Source: Candidatus Thalassospirochaeta sargassi (lineage in GTDB: Bacteria; Spirochaetota; Spirochaetia; UBA9216). Taken from it: 63,795 nt of DNA. Each line of letters begins with the position of its first letter. The stretch's first letter is position 1. Positions 1 to 8,635 of the stretch are shown in pieces. The stretch is taken from the NCBI GenBank assembly GCA_028532855.1, contig JAQQAL010000042.1:1-63795 (forward strand), given 5' to 3'. A model generated the notes under the pieces. The model worked only from the letters and a program-made list of their open reading frames with translations, was not told the DNA's origin and ran no database searches. A program made the position numbers and the translations under genes.

Positions 1-2
1 TC

Positions 3-686
3 GGTTTTTATCGTGATACTGTATTAAAGAATCTTGCCTATACTAATTTCTACTACAATGACGATCTGTTTAATATTGAGGTTGGACCGTTTTTCGGTTT
101 GTTCAACACCGCCCAAACCATGATTAAATCGGGGATATCAACAGCTGTCAAGATTAACATCCCCGGGATCGCATACGCAAGATTTTATACGCAAAGCACA
201 ATCGGCGGCACTCTCGTGAATACTGGAGATTATATCCAGGAAGCTAATAATATATCGATAGGCTTTTATGTTCCGAACGCCATCTGCACCCTTATGATTG
301 ACACAAAAGGTTTTACCTCTGTTACCGATTCAGGACCCCAGACAGACGAGTTCACGGAATATGCGTTTGTCTCTGATATCTTTCAGAAAAATATGCCCTA
401 TACAGTAACCTTGAAAATTGCCTACCAGGCTAAAACGCGCACAATTGAAGATACCAGTGTACTCAGCCTGAACAATATAGTACTGGGAACCGATGTAACT
501 TTCTCTCCCTTTGATTTTCTTTCAATAGATGCCGGGCTTGAAAGCTGTCTCTACTCATTCGGCTCTCTTGAAGACCTTGTCGCCGACACTAGTTCTCTAC
601 TTTCATTTGCAGATGAACTGCCGGGAAGTTTCCTTTTTAACGCCACTTTAGGCGTAACTCTTGACCTGGACAATATAAATAATTAA
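3..686 (+). CDS. C-terminal part of an exported or outer-membrane protein (5' end outside window)
   Basis: The reading frame is open to the left edge, so this is the 3' part of a longer gene; the TTG at 99 is probably internal. The roughly 227 visible residues are rich in alternating polar and aromatic/aliphatic residues (for example FFGLFNTAQTMI, IAYARFYTQST), which suggests beta strands of a barrel or surface protein. No catalytic motif is seen and I do not recognise the family. It converges on the next gene across a shared hairpin terminator. Function unknown; the coding call is reasonably secure because the frame is long and ends just before a good terminator. Confidence 0.6.
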   Translation, partial: GFYRDTVLKNLAYTNFYYNDDLFNIEVGPFFGLFNTAQTMIKSGISTAVKINIPGIAYARFYTQSTIGGTLVNTGDYIQEANNISIGFYVPNAICTLMIDTKGFTSVTDSGPQTDEFTEYAFVSDIFQKNMPYTVTLKIAYQAKTRTIEDTSVLSLNNIVLGTDVTFSPFDFLSIDAGLESCLYSFGSLEDLVADTSSLLSFADELPGSFLFNATLGVTLDLDNINN

Positions 687-704
687 GCACTGACAATTAA
701 AAAG

Positions 705-735
705 AAGGGCAGTATCACAAAGTACTGCCCTTTTT
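705..735 (+). terminator. Bidirectional rho-independent terminator
   Basis: A perfect 10-bp stem (705-714 with 723-732, arm AAGGGCAGTA) has an 8-nt loop. It is followed by a T run on the plus strand, and A residues flank the other side. It lies between two convergent genes and can serve both. Confidence 0.85.
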
Positions 736-739
736 AGTG

Positions 740-1906
740 TTAATAATGAAGTATGGCTCTATTGCCAGAGCTGATATCAATCAGTTCAGAGATTACAATA
801 TCAGAATCATCTTCCATCTTATAACTTACAAGCTTACCGGGGACCTCGTCCGACGCCCACCAGAATACCGCTGTTCCGGATTCGTCAATCCAGCTGTATT
901 CGGTAGTCATGAATTTTCCGGCTTCAACCCTTACTTCAACACCTTCTGTGCTGTCTGCGCCGGAATCATCCCAGGCTGCATAACCTTCTTCAGGATATTC
1001 ATATTTACCAGCCTTCATTTCAACCAGGCCTTCATCCTCCGAATCATAATAAACAGTGATTATATTATGGTCTTCATCTGTAATAAACTCATAGTAAAAC
1101 GAGTCATCGTCATCAGAATACCTGAATCTCCATAAACTGTGTCCATCTTCGAGTGCTTTCAGAAATGCGCGTTCTACAGTGTATGAATCAGCGCCGCTGC
1201 TGTCCATGACGGATATTCGATGAACAGAAGCCTGCCCTTCGGCATACGAATCAGGATAATACCATCCGCCTACAGCCGACGCATAAAACAGGGTATAAAA
1301 CTGCATCAGGTAGGGCTCAGCCGAAATCTCAGGCAGTTCAAAACTGATACCCTTAACCGCCGGTGTTCTGCCGAGTTTTATTGAGAAAGCAAGTCCCGCC
1401 CCGTAAAAGCCTCCCCAGTTGCTGTAGAAGGCTCCGACAGCCGTTTTTTCGGTTAAGTAGTAGTTAATACCTGTTTTTACAACTCCGCCCATTCTTGTAT
1501 CATCTGTAATAAAATCATATTTCAGGCCGGCTTCAGCATATACATCGATCTTTGAAAGATATTCCGAACCTGTGAACTCAAACCCCCTGAAACCAAGATG
1601 AATTGTACCCAGAATACCTGCACCGGTTGATAAGCCGGAACCTGCTGTAACTGGAATACCAAGTCTACCCTCAACAGCCGCACCGATATCAATAAAAGCA
1701 GTATTTGCAATCAGCGGTTTCCATAAAAGCATCTCTGCTTCGGGATAAACAGCCAGCTGTGTATCTGTTAGAGTGTTTTCAATAGCTGCTTCAACTCCCA
1801 GTCTGAAATTCCCCTGATCGTACATCGATCCCCAGACTACATCCTCAGCGTATAAACCTATGGTGAAAAAAATAATAATCCAAATCAGAAGCACACATTT
1901 TTTCAT
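740..1906 (-). CDS. Exported protein with beta-strand-rich N-terminal half, unknown function
   Basis: The 388-residue product has a clear signal peptide (MKK, hydrophobic core, cleavage probably after LYA near residue 20). Residues 30-180 look like repeated amphipathic strands of a porin-like or surface protein (GAAVEGRLGIPV, GAGLAFSIKLG). The C-terminal half is acidic and aromatic-rich with YxxD/E patterns, resembling spirochaete exported proteins of unknown role. The ATG has a good ribosome site (AAAGGAG). It is transcribed alone towards the shared terminator at 705-735. No enzyme motif is visible, so the periplasmic or outer-membrane location is inferred from the signal peptide and composition. 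Confidence 0.7.
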   Translation of the reverse strand: MKKCVLLIWIIIFFTIGLYAEDVVWGSMYDQGNFRLGVEAAIENTLTDTQLAVYPEAEMLLWKPLIANTAFIDIGAAVEGRLGIPVTAGSGLSTGAGILGTIHLGFRGFEFTGSEYLSKIDVYAEAGLKYDFITDDTRMGGVVKTGINYYLTEKTAVGAFYSNWGGFYGAGLAFSIKLGRTPAVKGISFELPEISAEPYLMQFYTLFYASAVGGWYYPDSYAEGQASVHRISVMDSSGADSYTVERAFLKALEDGHSLWRFRYSDDDDSFYYEFITDEDHNIITVYYDSEDEGLVEMKAGKYEYPEEGYAAWDDSGADSTEGVEVRVEAGKFMTTEYSWIDESGTAVFWWASDEVPGKLVSYKMEDDSDIVISELIDISSGNRAILHY

Positions 1907-1960
1907 GATAACTCCTTTATAAAATTATATTGATTATTATATCACGGAATTAATAAAAGC

Positions 1961-1992
1961 AAAAAAAAAGAGGAACGGCTAACCGTTCCTCT
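1961..1992 (-). terminator. Rho-independent terminator of flaA
   Basis: A 10-bp perfect stem (1969-1978 with 1983-1992, arm AGAGGAACGG) with a 4-nt loop is followed on the minus strand by nine T residues. It lies just after the flaA stop codon. Confidence 0.9.
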
Positions 1993-2019
1993 GTATATCT
2001 GCATTGAAAGTTTCTGAAT

Positions 2020-2982
2020 CTACTCTGTAGCAGCGTCTTCTTCCGCATGCATCAACTGTGATTCAATGTATCTGAGAACCTGCTTGTTACCAAGTCTCTC
2101 ATACTCTGCATTTCTTCTGGCTTCTTCACGATCGCCGAGAATACCCCAGAGTGCTTCATCATCGATATCAGTCTGAAGATTAAGAACAGCTTTATCATAG
2201 GTAATGGTAATATCCTTAACATATGTTATGAAATCACCACCTTCCTGTGCAGCATCTTTGTAGAAAACTAGTCCTGCGAGCTTGTAGTAAGGAGTTGCTT
2301 TTGGATAAAGCGGAGTCTTTTTGAGTTCTCTGTCCCTTACGTCAGCTATGTAGTTAGGGTTGTTCCATGTAATTGTCTTCCAACCGTCAAAATCAAGATA
2401 ACTCATGAATACATTCTGCTGTTCATGGTTTGCATCTTCAAGAAGAACACCAAAACCATTGGGGAAATTCTTTCCAAGAATGTTAACAGTAACACTCTTA
2501 ATAACGCCAACGTTTTTAACAACGCCGTAACCGTCAAACTTAACACCCTGTGCGTCCTGATCATCTGCTTTTTCAAATGCGGGGATGTCAAACGGGGGTT
2601 TTACGATTGCCCATGAGTTAAAGGGCTCTTCGGGAAAATGTATTCTTGTTCCGAGTACAGTCTCTCCGCCATATCTTGTAGCACCGTCTTTAACGGGTGC
2701 AGGACGTACATATGAGTACCTTCTGTTTGTTACCGTTTTTGCTGATGATGCAAGCTCAACTTCCCAGTTTGCAAGGGAAAGTGAGGTTTTCATAAACTCT
2801 TTTTCTTCCTCTGTAAAGCCTGCGCCGGCCTTATCGGAGAAATCAATATAAGTTGCTTCATTTTCTCCATTATCCATATCCGCTGCAAGCTGTGCAAAGT
2901 CTATAAGCACCGATTCTTCTGCAAAAACAGGAAATGCTGCCATTATCAGCACTATACATAGAAGAATTCCGAAACGTTTCAT
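2020..2982 (-). CDS. flaA: Flagellar filament outer-layer protein FlaA
   Basis: The 320-residue product belongs to the FlaA family, which forms the sheath around the FlaB core of spirochaete periplasmic flagella. A signal peptide (residues 1-21, ending VFA) fits export to the periplasm. Family-like stretches include the early LIDFAQLAAD segment, TRIHFPEEPFNSWAIVKPPF, and the FPNGFGVLLED and WKTITWNNPNY regions. The C-terminus is charged (ends EEDAATE). It has a strong ribosome site (AAGGAG), a consensus sigma-70-type promoter upstream and its own terminator, so it is probably a highly expressed single-gene unit. Which FlaA paralogue (FlaA1, FlaA2) this is cannot be settled here. Confidence 0.9.
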   Translation of the reverse strand: MKRFGILLCIVLIMAAFPVFAEESVLIDFAQLAADMDNGENEATYIDFSDKAGAGFTEEEKEFMKTSLSLANWEVELASSAKTVTNRRYSYVRPAPVKDGATRYGGETVLGTRIHFPEEPFNSWAIVKPPFDIPAFEKADDQDAQGVKFDGYGVVKNVGVIKSVTVNILGKNFPNGFGVLLEDANHEQQNVFMSYLDFDGWKTITWNNPNYIADVRDRELKKTPLYPKATPYYKLAGLVFYKDAAQEGGDFITYVKDITITYDKAVLNLQTDIDDEALWGILGDREEARRNAEYERLGNKQVLRYIESQLMHAEEDAATE

Positions 2983-3020
2983 CTAATTGCTCCTTATCAA
3001 ATAAATTGCTTGTATTTAAA

Positions 3021-3048
3021 ATTATACGAACTGTAGACTGTTTGTCAA
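3021..3048 (-). promoter_or_regulatory. Consensus promoter of flaA
   Basis: On the minus strand, TTGACA (3048-3043) and TATAAT (3026-3021) are separated by 16 bp. Both hexamers are perfect sigma-70 consensus, which suggests constitutive strong expression of flaA rather than use of a flagellar sigma factor. Confidence 0.8.
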
Positions 3049-3096
3049 CGATTTTTATTTTTTTTGCACAACAGTCCTCAGTTTGTTTATCGTAAA

Positions 3097-3564
3097 TTAA
3101 CGGATAACCGCAGGTTCTCCGCCTATTGCTGTTTTCACCTCCTTTATCTCAGGAAAATTGAAGACAACAGCCTTTTCAACGCCTTCGATTATGCCGTTAA
3201 AGCTCATCGGTACGTTCTCGGCCGTAGTCACCAGATTCTCTGAAAACCCGAGATAAAGAACCTCGTCGTCTACAAGCAGACTTTCAAGTTTCACACCCTG
3301 CGGAATCAGCCGGTAGAGATCTATTGTTGCCGGTCCGAGAATAATTTCATTGATGTACAATTCAATATTCCCCGCCCTGCTGTCTCGTACAGGCAGTCTC
3401 CTCAGTTCTCCGTGAAGCTCTCGACCTTCTTCATCAGGAAAAAAGAGAACCCTCTCTACTCTACTTTCGGCATCAAGGGTTATAAAAACAAGAGTGACGA
3501 GAAAAAAAGCGACAAAGAGAGCAAGCAGTATAATAAATTTTCTGGAAAAGCGTTTTAGAGTCAT
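3097..3564 (-). CDS. GerMN-domain membrane-anchored protein
   Basis: The 155-residue protein has a short basic N-terminus, one membrane segment (about residues 9-29) and a periplasmic GerMN-like domain (about 40-150). Family features are the VLFFPDEEGRELHGELR start and the later LYINEIILGP and IPQGVKLESL stretches. GerMN domains are named from spore germination protein GerM but occur widely in envelope proteins. It starts 2 nt after the amidase stop and is the last gene of the minus-strand operon. Amidase-GerMN pairs are common in bacteria, so a cell-wall role is a reasonable inference; its exact function is unknown. Confidence 0.8.
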   Translation of the reverse strand: MTLKRFSRKFIILLALFVAFFLVTLVFITLDAESRVERVLFFPDEEGRELHGELRRLPVRDSRAGNIELYINEIILGPATIDLYRLIPQGVKLESLLVDDEVLYLGFSENLVTTAENVPMSFNGIIEGVEKAVVFNFPEIKEVKTAIGGEPAVIR

Positions 3565-3566
3565 AA

Positions 3567-4595
3567 TTACTCCGAATACCCCCTGGTTCGTTCATAGTCA
3601 TTAATGAAATCGACTATACCATTATAGATGCCCTTACTTAGTTTCTTCAAGTATGATGGCGAAGATAAAAGGACAGCTTCATCCTGATTCGTGACAAAAC
3701 CCAGTTCAATGAGGACCGACGGCATATGTGCATTTCGCACGACGAACCAGGACTCCTCCTTGGGCCCCCTGTTTATACTTATGTCGCCTACCTGAGCATC
3801 CAGAGCGTCAAGCAGCTTTTCTCCGAGTATAACGCTTTCAATAGTGTATTCCTCTTCAAGCATAGTATTCAGAATAGGAATAACGTCCGAATCAACCGAA
3901 TCATACTGATCTTCATCAAGCAGATCCCGGCGGTACTCGGGCGGCAGATACCATACCTCAAACCCCCGTGCAGTAGAATTAAACGATGCATTAGCATGTA
4001 CCGAAACGAAAATCATCGATTCGCCCTCTCTGAGCTCAACTGAATTGGCAATCTCTGTCCGCTCCTCAAGTTTCAGATATCTGTCGTCTCCCCTTGTAAG
4101 CAGGACTTCCTTATCCGGATAACGAGCCTGCAGCATTTCGGCCGCGGTCAGAGCGGTCTTCAGCACTACATCCTTCTCCTGTAGAGATTTTTTTTCACCG
4201 CCGGAGGTGTAATACCCTATTGCTCCGGGGTCTTTGCCGCCGTGGCCCGGGTCGAGCACTATATATCTTATGCCCCCGATAACCGGCCCCTGCTGCTCAA
4301 AAAATGCAGCGACGTCAGCTGCAGTATCTTTGTCGATGAGAAAGCGGCCGTCGGAGGTAAGCTCTGTTTCTATACCCCCACGAAGCTCATTCATGTTAAC
4401 CAGATACCAGGGGCTCCCAGAGGAAAAACGAACAGCCGCCCTCCCCTTCCTGAGCTCGTATACTCCCTTCCAGTAATCGAACCTCAATTCACAGCCGCAT
4501 TCCTCCGACAGATCAAGGATATCGGTGAATCCTTCCGCTCCGGCAAAAAACGGGATGAACAGCATTATAAAGAAAACTGCGGCAATCTTTTTCAT
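3567..4595 (-). CDS. N-acetylmuramoyl-L-alanine amidase (Amidase_3 type)
   Basis: This zinc hydrolase cuts the bond between N-acetylmuramic acid and the stem peptide of peptidoglycan. The start chosen (ATG at 4595) overlaps the previous stop as ATGA, has GGAGG upstream and gives a clean 20-residue signal peptide; a start 10 codons further upstream would spoil it. The Amidase_3 domain fills residues 110-335. Visible Zn ligands are His118 in DPGHGG, Glu140 in SLQEKD and His200 in SVHANAS, with the late catalytic Glu region in LIELGFVTNQDE. The roughly 80-residue N-terminal part is unassigned. Translational coupling to the ATP-grasp gene links it to the glycan operon. Confidence 0.9.
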   Translation of the reverse strand: MKKIAAVFFIMLFIPFFAGAEGFTDILDLSEECGCELRFDYWKGVYELRKGRAAVRFSSGSPWYLVNMNELRGGIETELTSDGRFLIDKDTAADVAAFFEQQGPVIGGIRYIVLDPGHGGKDPGAIGYYTSGGEKKSLQEKDVVLKTALTAAEMLQARYPDKEVLLTRGDDRYLKLEERTEIANSVELREGESMIFVSVHANASFNSTARGFEVWYLPPEYRRDLLDEDQYDSVDSDVIPILNTMLEEEYTIESVILGEKLLDALDAQVGDISINRGPKEESWFVVRNAHMPSVLIELGFVTNQDEAVLLSSPSYLKKLSKGIYNGIVDFINDYERTRGYSE

Positions 4596-6118
4596 CTGAG
4601 CAGCGCCTCCGTTTCTAGATACCATACGCCGCCCTGAACGCCACCACGGAGAAAAGCACTCCAGAATCCTGAGTTTAAATCAGAATCCGTACATCCGGTA
4701 AACCCTTTCACCCTGTCCACCGCTTCGGCCAGGCCCAGTCCATGCCAGTCTACGGCAGCCTCTTTCTTAAGTTCGGGCGGAATCCCGCCTTCGCTGTCGA
4801 CCAGACCTTTTATAAAGGAAAGATCTGCCTCCCGGGTCAGAACATATGCATCGGGAACCCATTCGTAGCCCTCACCTCTCAAAAAGGCGGCAGTTTCTGA
4901 ATTGCCGGGCACAAGCCTTATGAAAATTTGCCGCACAGCTTCTTCAGCAGCAGCAACCGCAATATCGTAACCTTCTGCCGCCGAAATACAGTTTGCACAT
5001 TTCTGAACGTTATTGACTGGAAAAACTACACCTTCCCCTACTTCAGTGTGGAGGAACACCTCCTGAATAGATTCGACAGCCCTTGCGGATTCAATACCTT
5101 CAATTGACGCAACCTTGCCGGGGATTGATACTGCCGCTCTTTCCGCAGACACCTTCTTCTGCGGCGGAACAAGGCTTCCAGGCCCCCTGCCGCAAGCTAT
5201 TTTAATTGCTTCAGCGGTAAGATTTATTCCACTGTGATATGGAAAGGTCCAGCCGGACATGAATCCGCCGGACAATCTTGCAGCAATCTCTCCGACCATT
5301 GCACCCTTTTTTGAAGAATACTTCATATCGCCTTTAGCAGCTCCATTATCTATTCCGATTGCATGTATTCCTCTGATAAAAACATCTACTACCTCTGCCT
5401 GAAGCTCTTCAGAACAGGCCGTAGGCATTGTGTGCCCCATCTCAATAAAATACGGGGGGAAAAAAATGTGACGATCAGCAAAGCCGCATATGGAGACCTC
5501 ACCGTTATATACAATGGCGTCAAGGCTGAATTCCGGACCGTCCATAAACTCTTCGACTATCGCCTCTGCTGTGCCGGATGCATCAACAGCCTTTTCGACA
5601 GCGTCGATAATTCCGGCCTCGTCTCCAAGGCTCTCTATCCTCACGACACCGCGGGCACCCATGCTGTCGACAGGTTTGATAACAACAGGGAAATCAAGAT
5701 TCATACATGCTTCAAGCGCCTCGCGGCTGTTTTTAACAGGATAAAATGCCGGAGAAGGAACCCCGGCTTCAGCAAAGGCCCTTCGCATGAGGATCTTATT
5801 GCTCGCGGTCATTGCAGCCGAGTAGTCAAGCCCGGGCAGTCCGGCGGCGGCGGCGGCATAGGCAACTGTTGCCGAAAAATCGGTCCCGGCAGTAAAGACT
5901 GCCTGAAGATGTTCTTCTTTGCGCAGCTTAACAGCAGCCTCGGCTATTGCATGCCTGTCTTTTAAATCTATGGGTAAATAATCGTCGGCAAGGGCAATTC
6001 CCTCAGCCTCCGGGTTAACGTCGGCGACAATTACCCGGTATCCAAGTTCTGCTGCTGATTTTATAGCGGGAACTTGCATAATACCAGCACCCAGGATGAA
6101 TATTGATTCCTTACTCAT
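4592..6118 (-). CDS. ATP-grasp enzyme in glycan operon
   Basis: The 508-residue protein has an N-terminal Rossmann-like pre-ATP-grasp domain (FILGAGIMQVPAI at the start, TAGTDFS near 77-83). An ATP-grasp fold follows (about 105-300) with VVIKPVDSMGARGV near 145 and the metal-binding EIAARLSGG near 277-285. ATP-grasp enzymes ligate a carboxylate to an amine or thiol through an acyl phosphate. The C-terminal 200 residues, including CANC at 374-377 and a roughly 100-residue tail, are not assigned. Start and stop overlap both neighbours by 4 nt. It probably modifies a sugar or peptide precursor made by the upstream enzymes; the substrate is unknown. Confidence 0.8.
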   Translation of the reverse strand: MSKESIFILGAGIMQVPAIKSAAELGYRVIVADVNPEAEGIALADDYLPIDLKDRHAIAEAAVKLRKEEHLQAVFTAGTDFSATVAYAAAAAGLPGLDYSAAMTASNKILMRRAFAEAGVPSPAFYPVKNSREALEACMNLDFPVVIKPVDSMGARGVVRIESLGDEAGIIDAVEKAVDASGTAEAIVEEFMDGPEFSLDAIVYNGEVSICGFADRHIFFPPYFIEMGHTMPTACSEELQAEVVDVFIRGIHAIGIDNGAAKGDMKYSSKKGAMVGEIAARLSGGFMSGWTFPYHSGINLTAEAIKIACGRGPGSLVPPQKKVSAERAAVSIPGKVASIEGIESARAVESIQEVFLHTEVGEGVVFPVNNVQKCANCISAAEGYDIAVAAAEEAVRQIFIRLVPGNSETAAFLRGEGYEWVPDAYVLTREADLSFIKGLVDSEGGIPPELKKEAAVDWHGLGLAEAVDRVKGFTGCTDSDLNSGFWSAFLRGGVQGGVWYLETEALLR

Positions 6119-7953
6119 GTTGTTCTACTGCTATCCTTTTTCTTTACTGCATAAACCTCAAATGTATCACCGAGGCTGAAAAGTTTACCGGCCGTTGAAA
6201 TGATGCGTCCGGCAACGGCTTTTACCGCCGAAGACAAACCGTCCCATACACCGGGGCTGAAAAAACGCTCCGGATGAATTACCGGGCATTTTACAATCCG
6301 GATTTCAAAACCGTAATCCTTCAGGAGCTTTTCGGCCGAATCCGGACTCCATACAGTATGATGATCAAGCGGATTTGCATCGAGAAATGCCTCCGTTGAC
6401 CTGCGCCTGCTTATTCCATTATAGTTCGGCGTTGAAAAAGCAAAAACCCCTCCCGGAGCAAGCATTTTATTTATTTTATCAAGAACAGCGGGTAAATCTT
6501 CCAGATGCTCAATAACATACCACATTGTAACAGCGTCAAAATGCTCTTCACCGACGTCGGAAGGCGAAAATGTTTCAACAGGTCCGGCCGATGCCGGAAA
6601 TCTGAGATTATTCCTGACCCATTCCACCGCATTCTCTGATATGTCAGTGCCTGCGACTCTGAAACCGGAATCTGATGCAGCCGATAAAAAAGGGCCGTAT
6701 CCGCAGCCGATGTCCAGCAGCCGCCCGGATGCCCCGATTTGTCTTATCAGTCTGGATCTGCGAAGTCCGTCAATTTTTATCTTTTCAAAATCCTCCAGAT
6801 AGGTTTTACCATATTGTTTTTTATAATCATCAAAGAAATAATCGGCACCGTAATCCTTCTGCTCGCTGCCGAAATACATACCGTTGACCAGTCCGCAGTG
6901 ACCGCAAATGAAATAGCTATGAGTTTCAGTTCGATAGGCCGCAGCCGAATGCAGATTACCACAGCCCCTGCAGCGCTTTGCAGGAATAGACAGCTCTGCA
7001 ATGAAATTTGCAGGGTCCCGCAGCTCAAAGCCGGAGTATGCCAGGATGGCGCTTCTTATTTCAGCATTTTCCAGGGGACCGCCGGCTTGCAAAAGCTGCT
7101 TAAGCCGGTTTAAATCCGGCTTGGGGGCTGTCCCGATTTCAGGTATTCCAGCCTGCCTGGAAAGCCTGCGATGGTAATCTGTTGGATTAAAAAGAATCAC
7201 CGGGGTACCGCTGTACAGGGCTTCAAAACAAGTCAGGCCGAATATTGTAAAAACCAGATCATATGAACATAGCCCGGAGGCCAGGTTTTCAGGTGAATCC
7301 AGAACCGCGACCCCCTCCGGGAAGTCCTGTTCGGCAAATAATCCGCCACGGACAATTGTGAGTTCGGAAGCACTGAAAAGGCCTGTTTTAATCAGACTCT
7401 GTGCAAGAACAGCTGTAAGCCCTTCGCGGTCCTCCCCGCCGAAGCTAAGGAGGACCTTGATAACAGCGCTGTCATTTGGCGAAGACTCAGCCCCACCAAC
7501 TGCTGCAACCTGCCTTTTAACAGGTTCAGGTAGCGGCAGAAAGGAAACGGAGCTGATGTTGGCCGGTATAGTTTCAAGGTTCGGCAGGCTGTCAATCAGA
7601 TAATCAAAATTGTTTCGCAGAGTCCCGCCTTCATCTATACCGATGAGAAAAGCGCCGGAAAACCTGTTGAATAGTTCCGGCGGGGTCTCCCGCTGATCAA
7701 AAACACAGACATCCCATTCATCCGGATTTACGGATGATATCAGCCCTGCGGCCTCAGCCGCCGGTATGAGACTTATAATATCTTCTCTGCTGTACCGATC
7801 GCTGCTATCCACTTTTTCGGTAAGGACAGCATTATGTACACCGAGCCGCCTGAAACCTTCTGCCAAACGAACAGCCCTCTGCAGGTGCCCGGTACCGTTC
7901 CCTCTGCGGGCGGACGGAATAATGAGGAGACGTTTTTCTGCAGCCCTATTCAT
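6115..7953 (-). CDS. PseG-like GT-B domain fused to zinc ribbon and SAM methyltransferase
   Basis: The 612-residue protein has three parts. Residues 1-320 resemble PseG/SpsG, a GT-B-fold nucleotide-sugar hydrolase (GNGTGHLQRA at 18-27, LSFGGEDREG near 169, late TCFEALYSGTPVILF). A zinc ribbon follows with cysteines 328, 331, 350 and 353. A class I SAM methyltransferase spans 370-560 with motif I LLDIGCGYG at 412-420 and the PGGVFAFSTPNYNG region near 500. This layout suggests handling of an NDP-activated deoxy-amino sugar plus methylation. It overlaps its upstream neighbour by 8 nt and its downstream neighbour by 4 nt. The PseG assignment is by resemblance only; glycosyltransferase activity is an alternative. 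Confidence 0.78.
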   Translation of the reverse strand: MNRAAEKRLLIIPSARRGNGTGHLQRAVRLAEGFRRLGVHNAVLTEKVDSSDRYSREDIISLIPAAEAAGLISSVNPDEWDVCVFDQRETPPELFNRFSGAFLIGIDEGGTLRNNFDYLIDSLPNLETIPANISSVSFLPLPEPVKRQVAAVGGAESSPNDSAVIKVLLSFGGEDREGLTAVLAQSLIKTGLFSASELTIVRGGLFAEQDFPEGVAVLDSPENLASGLCSYDLVFTIFGLTCFEALYSGTPVILFNPTDYHRRLSRQAGIPEIGTAPKPDLNRLKQLLQAGGPLENAEIRSAILAYSGFELRDPANFIAELSIPAKRCRGCGNLHSAAAYRTETHSYFICGHCGLVNGMYFGSEQKDYGADYFFDDYKKQYGKTYLEDFEKIKIDGLRRSRLIRQIGASGRLLDIGCGYGPFLSAASDSGFRVAGTDISENAVEWVRNNLRFPASAGPVETFSPSDVGEEHFDAVTMWYVIEHLEDLPAVLDKINKMLAPGGVFAFSTPNYNGISRRRSTEAFLDANPLDHHTVWSPDSAEKLLKDYGFEIRIVKCPVIHPERFFSPGVWDGLSSAVKAVAGRIISTAGKLFSLGDTFEVYAVKKKDSSRTT

Positions 7954-8635
7954 GCGCCCGCCTGTTTTCTCTAAGCCAGGGAATAATATCGGTGATGGTC
8001 AGCGGTTTTCCCTTATACAGAGCAGCATACAGACCGCGGATGTATTCAAAATCATCGGGGGTATCTACTGTCACAGCCGACCCGGGCAGACAGAACCTCT
8101 CCGGCGCCCTGAACCGGTTAATTTTGAAGAGGGTCGGGTTTTTATACAGGTATGGGCTGACATGCTCATGGTCGTAGCTGTCATCAGACTGGTTTGCAGC
8201 GGCCCGCAGCGCAGAGGTTTTCAATACTTCTACCCCTGTGCCGAGGGGCATATCATCAAAGCCGCTGTAATCGGCATTACACTCAATGTGGTTTTGAAGG
8301 ATAAGCCCGGCGGCTTCGGCGTCAACAAGTGGGTTATCGCCGGTGGCTCTTATTATCGTATCAACTCCATACTCAGCTGCTGCCGAGACATAACGGTCGA
8401 GGACATCCTCGGCCGCCCCCTCAAACAGGCTAAAACCGGAGGCCGCAGCAAGGGGTTTCAGTCGGTTGGCGCTTGAGGAGTCGGTAAGTATTGCCCGGCA
8501 GTCGATGTCAACTGCTGAAAGCGCCTGCATGGCGTGAGTGATTATTGCTTTTCCTTCTATTTCAAGGAGGGCTTTGCCGGGGAGTCTGGAGGATCCCAGC
8601 CGTACCTGAAGAAAAATACCTGTTCTGTTACTCAA
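7946..8635 (-). CDS. SpsF-type cytidylyltransferase
   Basis: The product resembles SpsF/NeuA-like enzymes that activate an acidic sugar as a CMP-sugar. The N-terminal signature GIFLQVRLGSSRLPGKALL carries the nucleotide-binding RLGSSRLPGK motif; ATGDNPLVD in the middle holds the metal-binding acid, followed by VTVDTPDDFEYI near the C-terminus. I choose the TTG at 8635 as start because it overlaps the upstream stop as TTGA and sits 3' of GGGAGG; the frame stays open 6 codons further upstream. About 229 residues, typical for the family. Together with the PseG-like neighbour it points to a nonulosonic-acid-like or related glycan. Confidence 0.8.
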   Translation of the reverse strand: MSNRTGIFLQVRLGSSRLPGKALLEIEGKAIITHAMQALSAVDIDCRAILTDSSSANRLKPLAAASGFSLFEGAAEDVLDRYVSAAAEYGVDTIIRATGDNPLVDAEAAGLILQNHIECNADYSGFDDMPLGTGVEVLKTSALRAAANQSDDSYDHEHVSPYLYKNPTLFKINRFRAPERFCLPGSAVTVDTPDDFEYIRGLYAALYKGKPLTITDIIPWLRENRRAHE

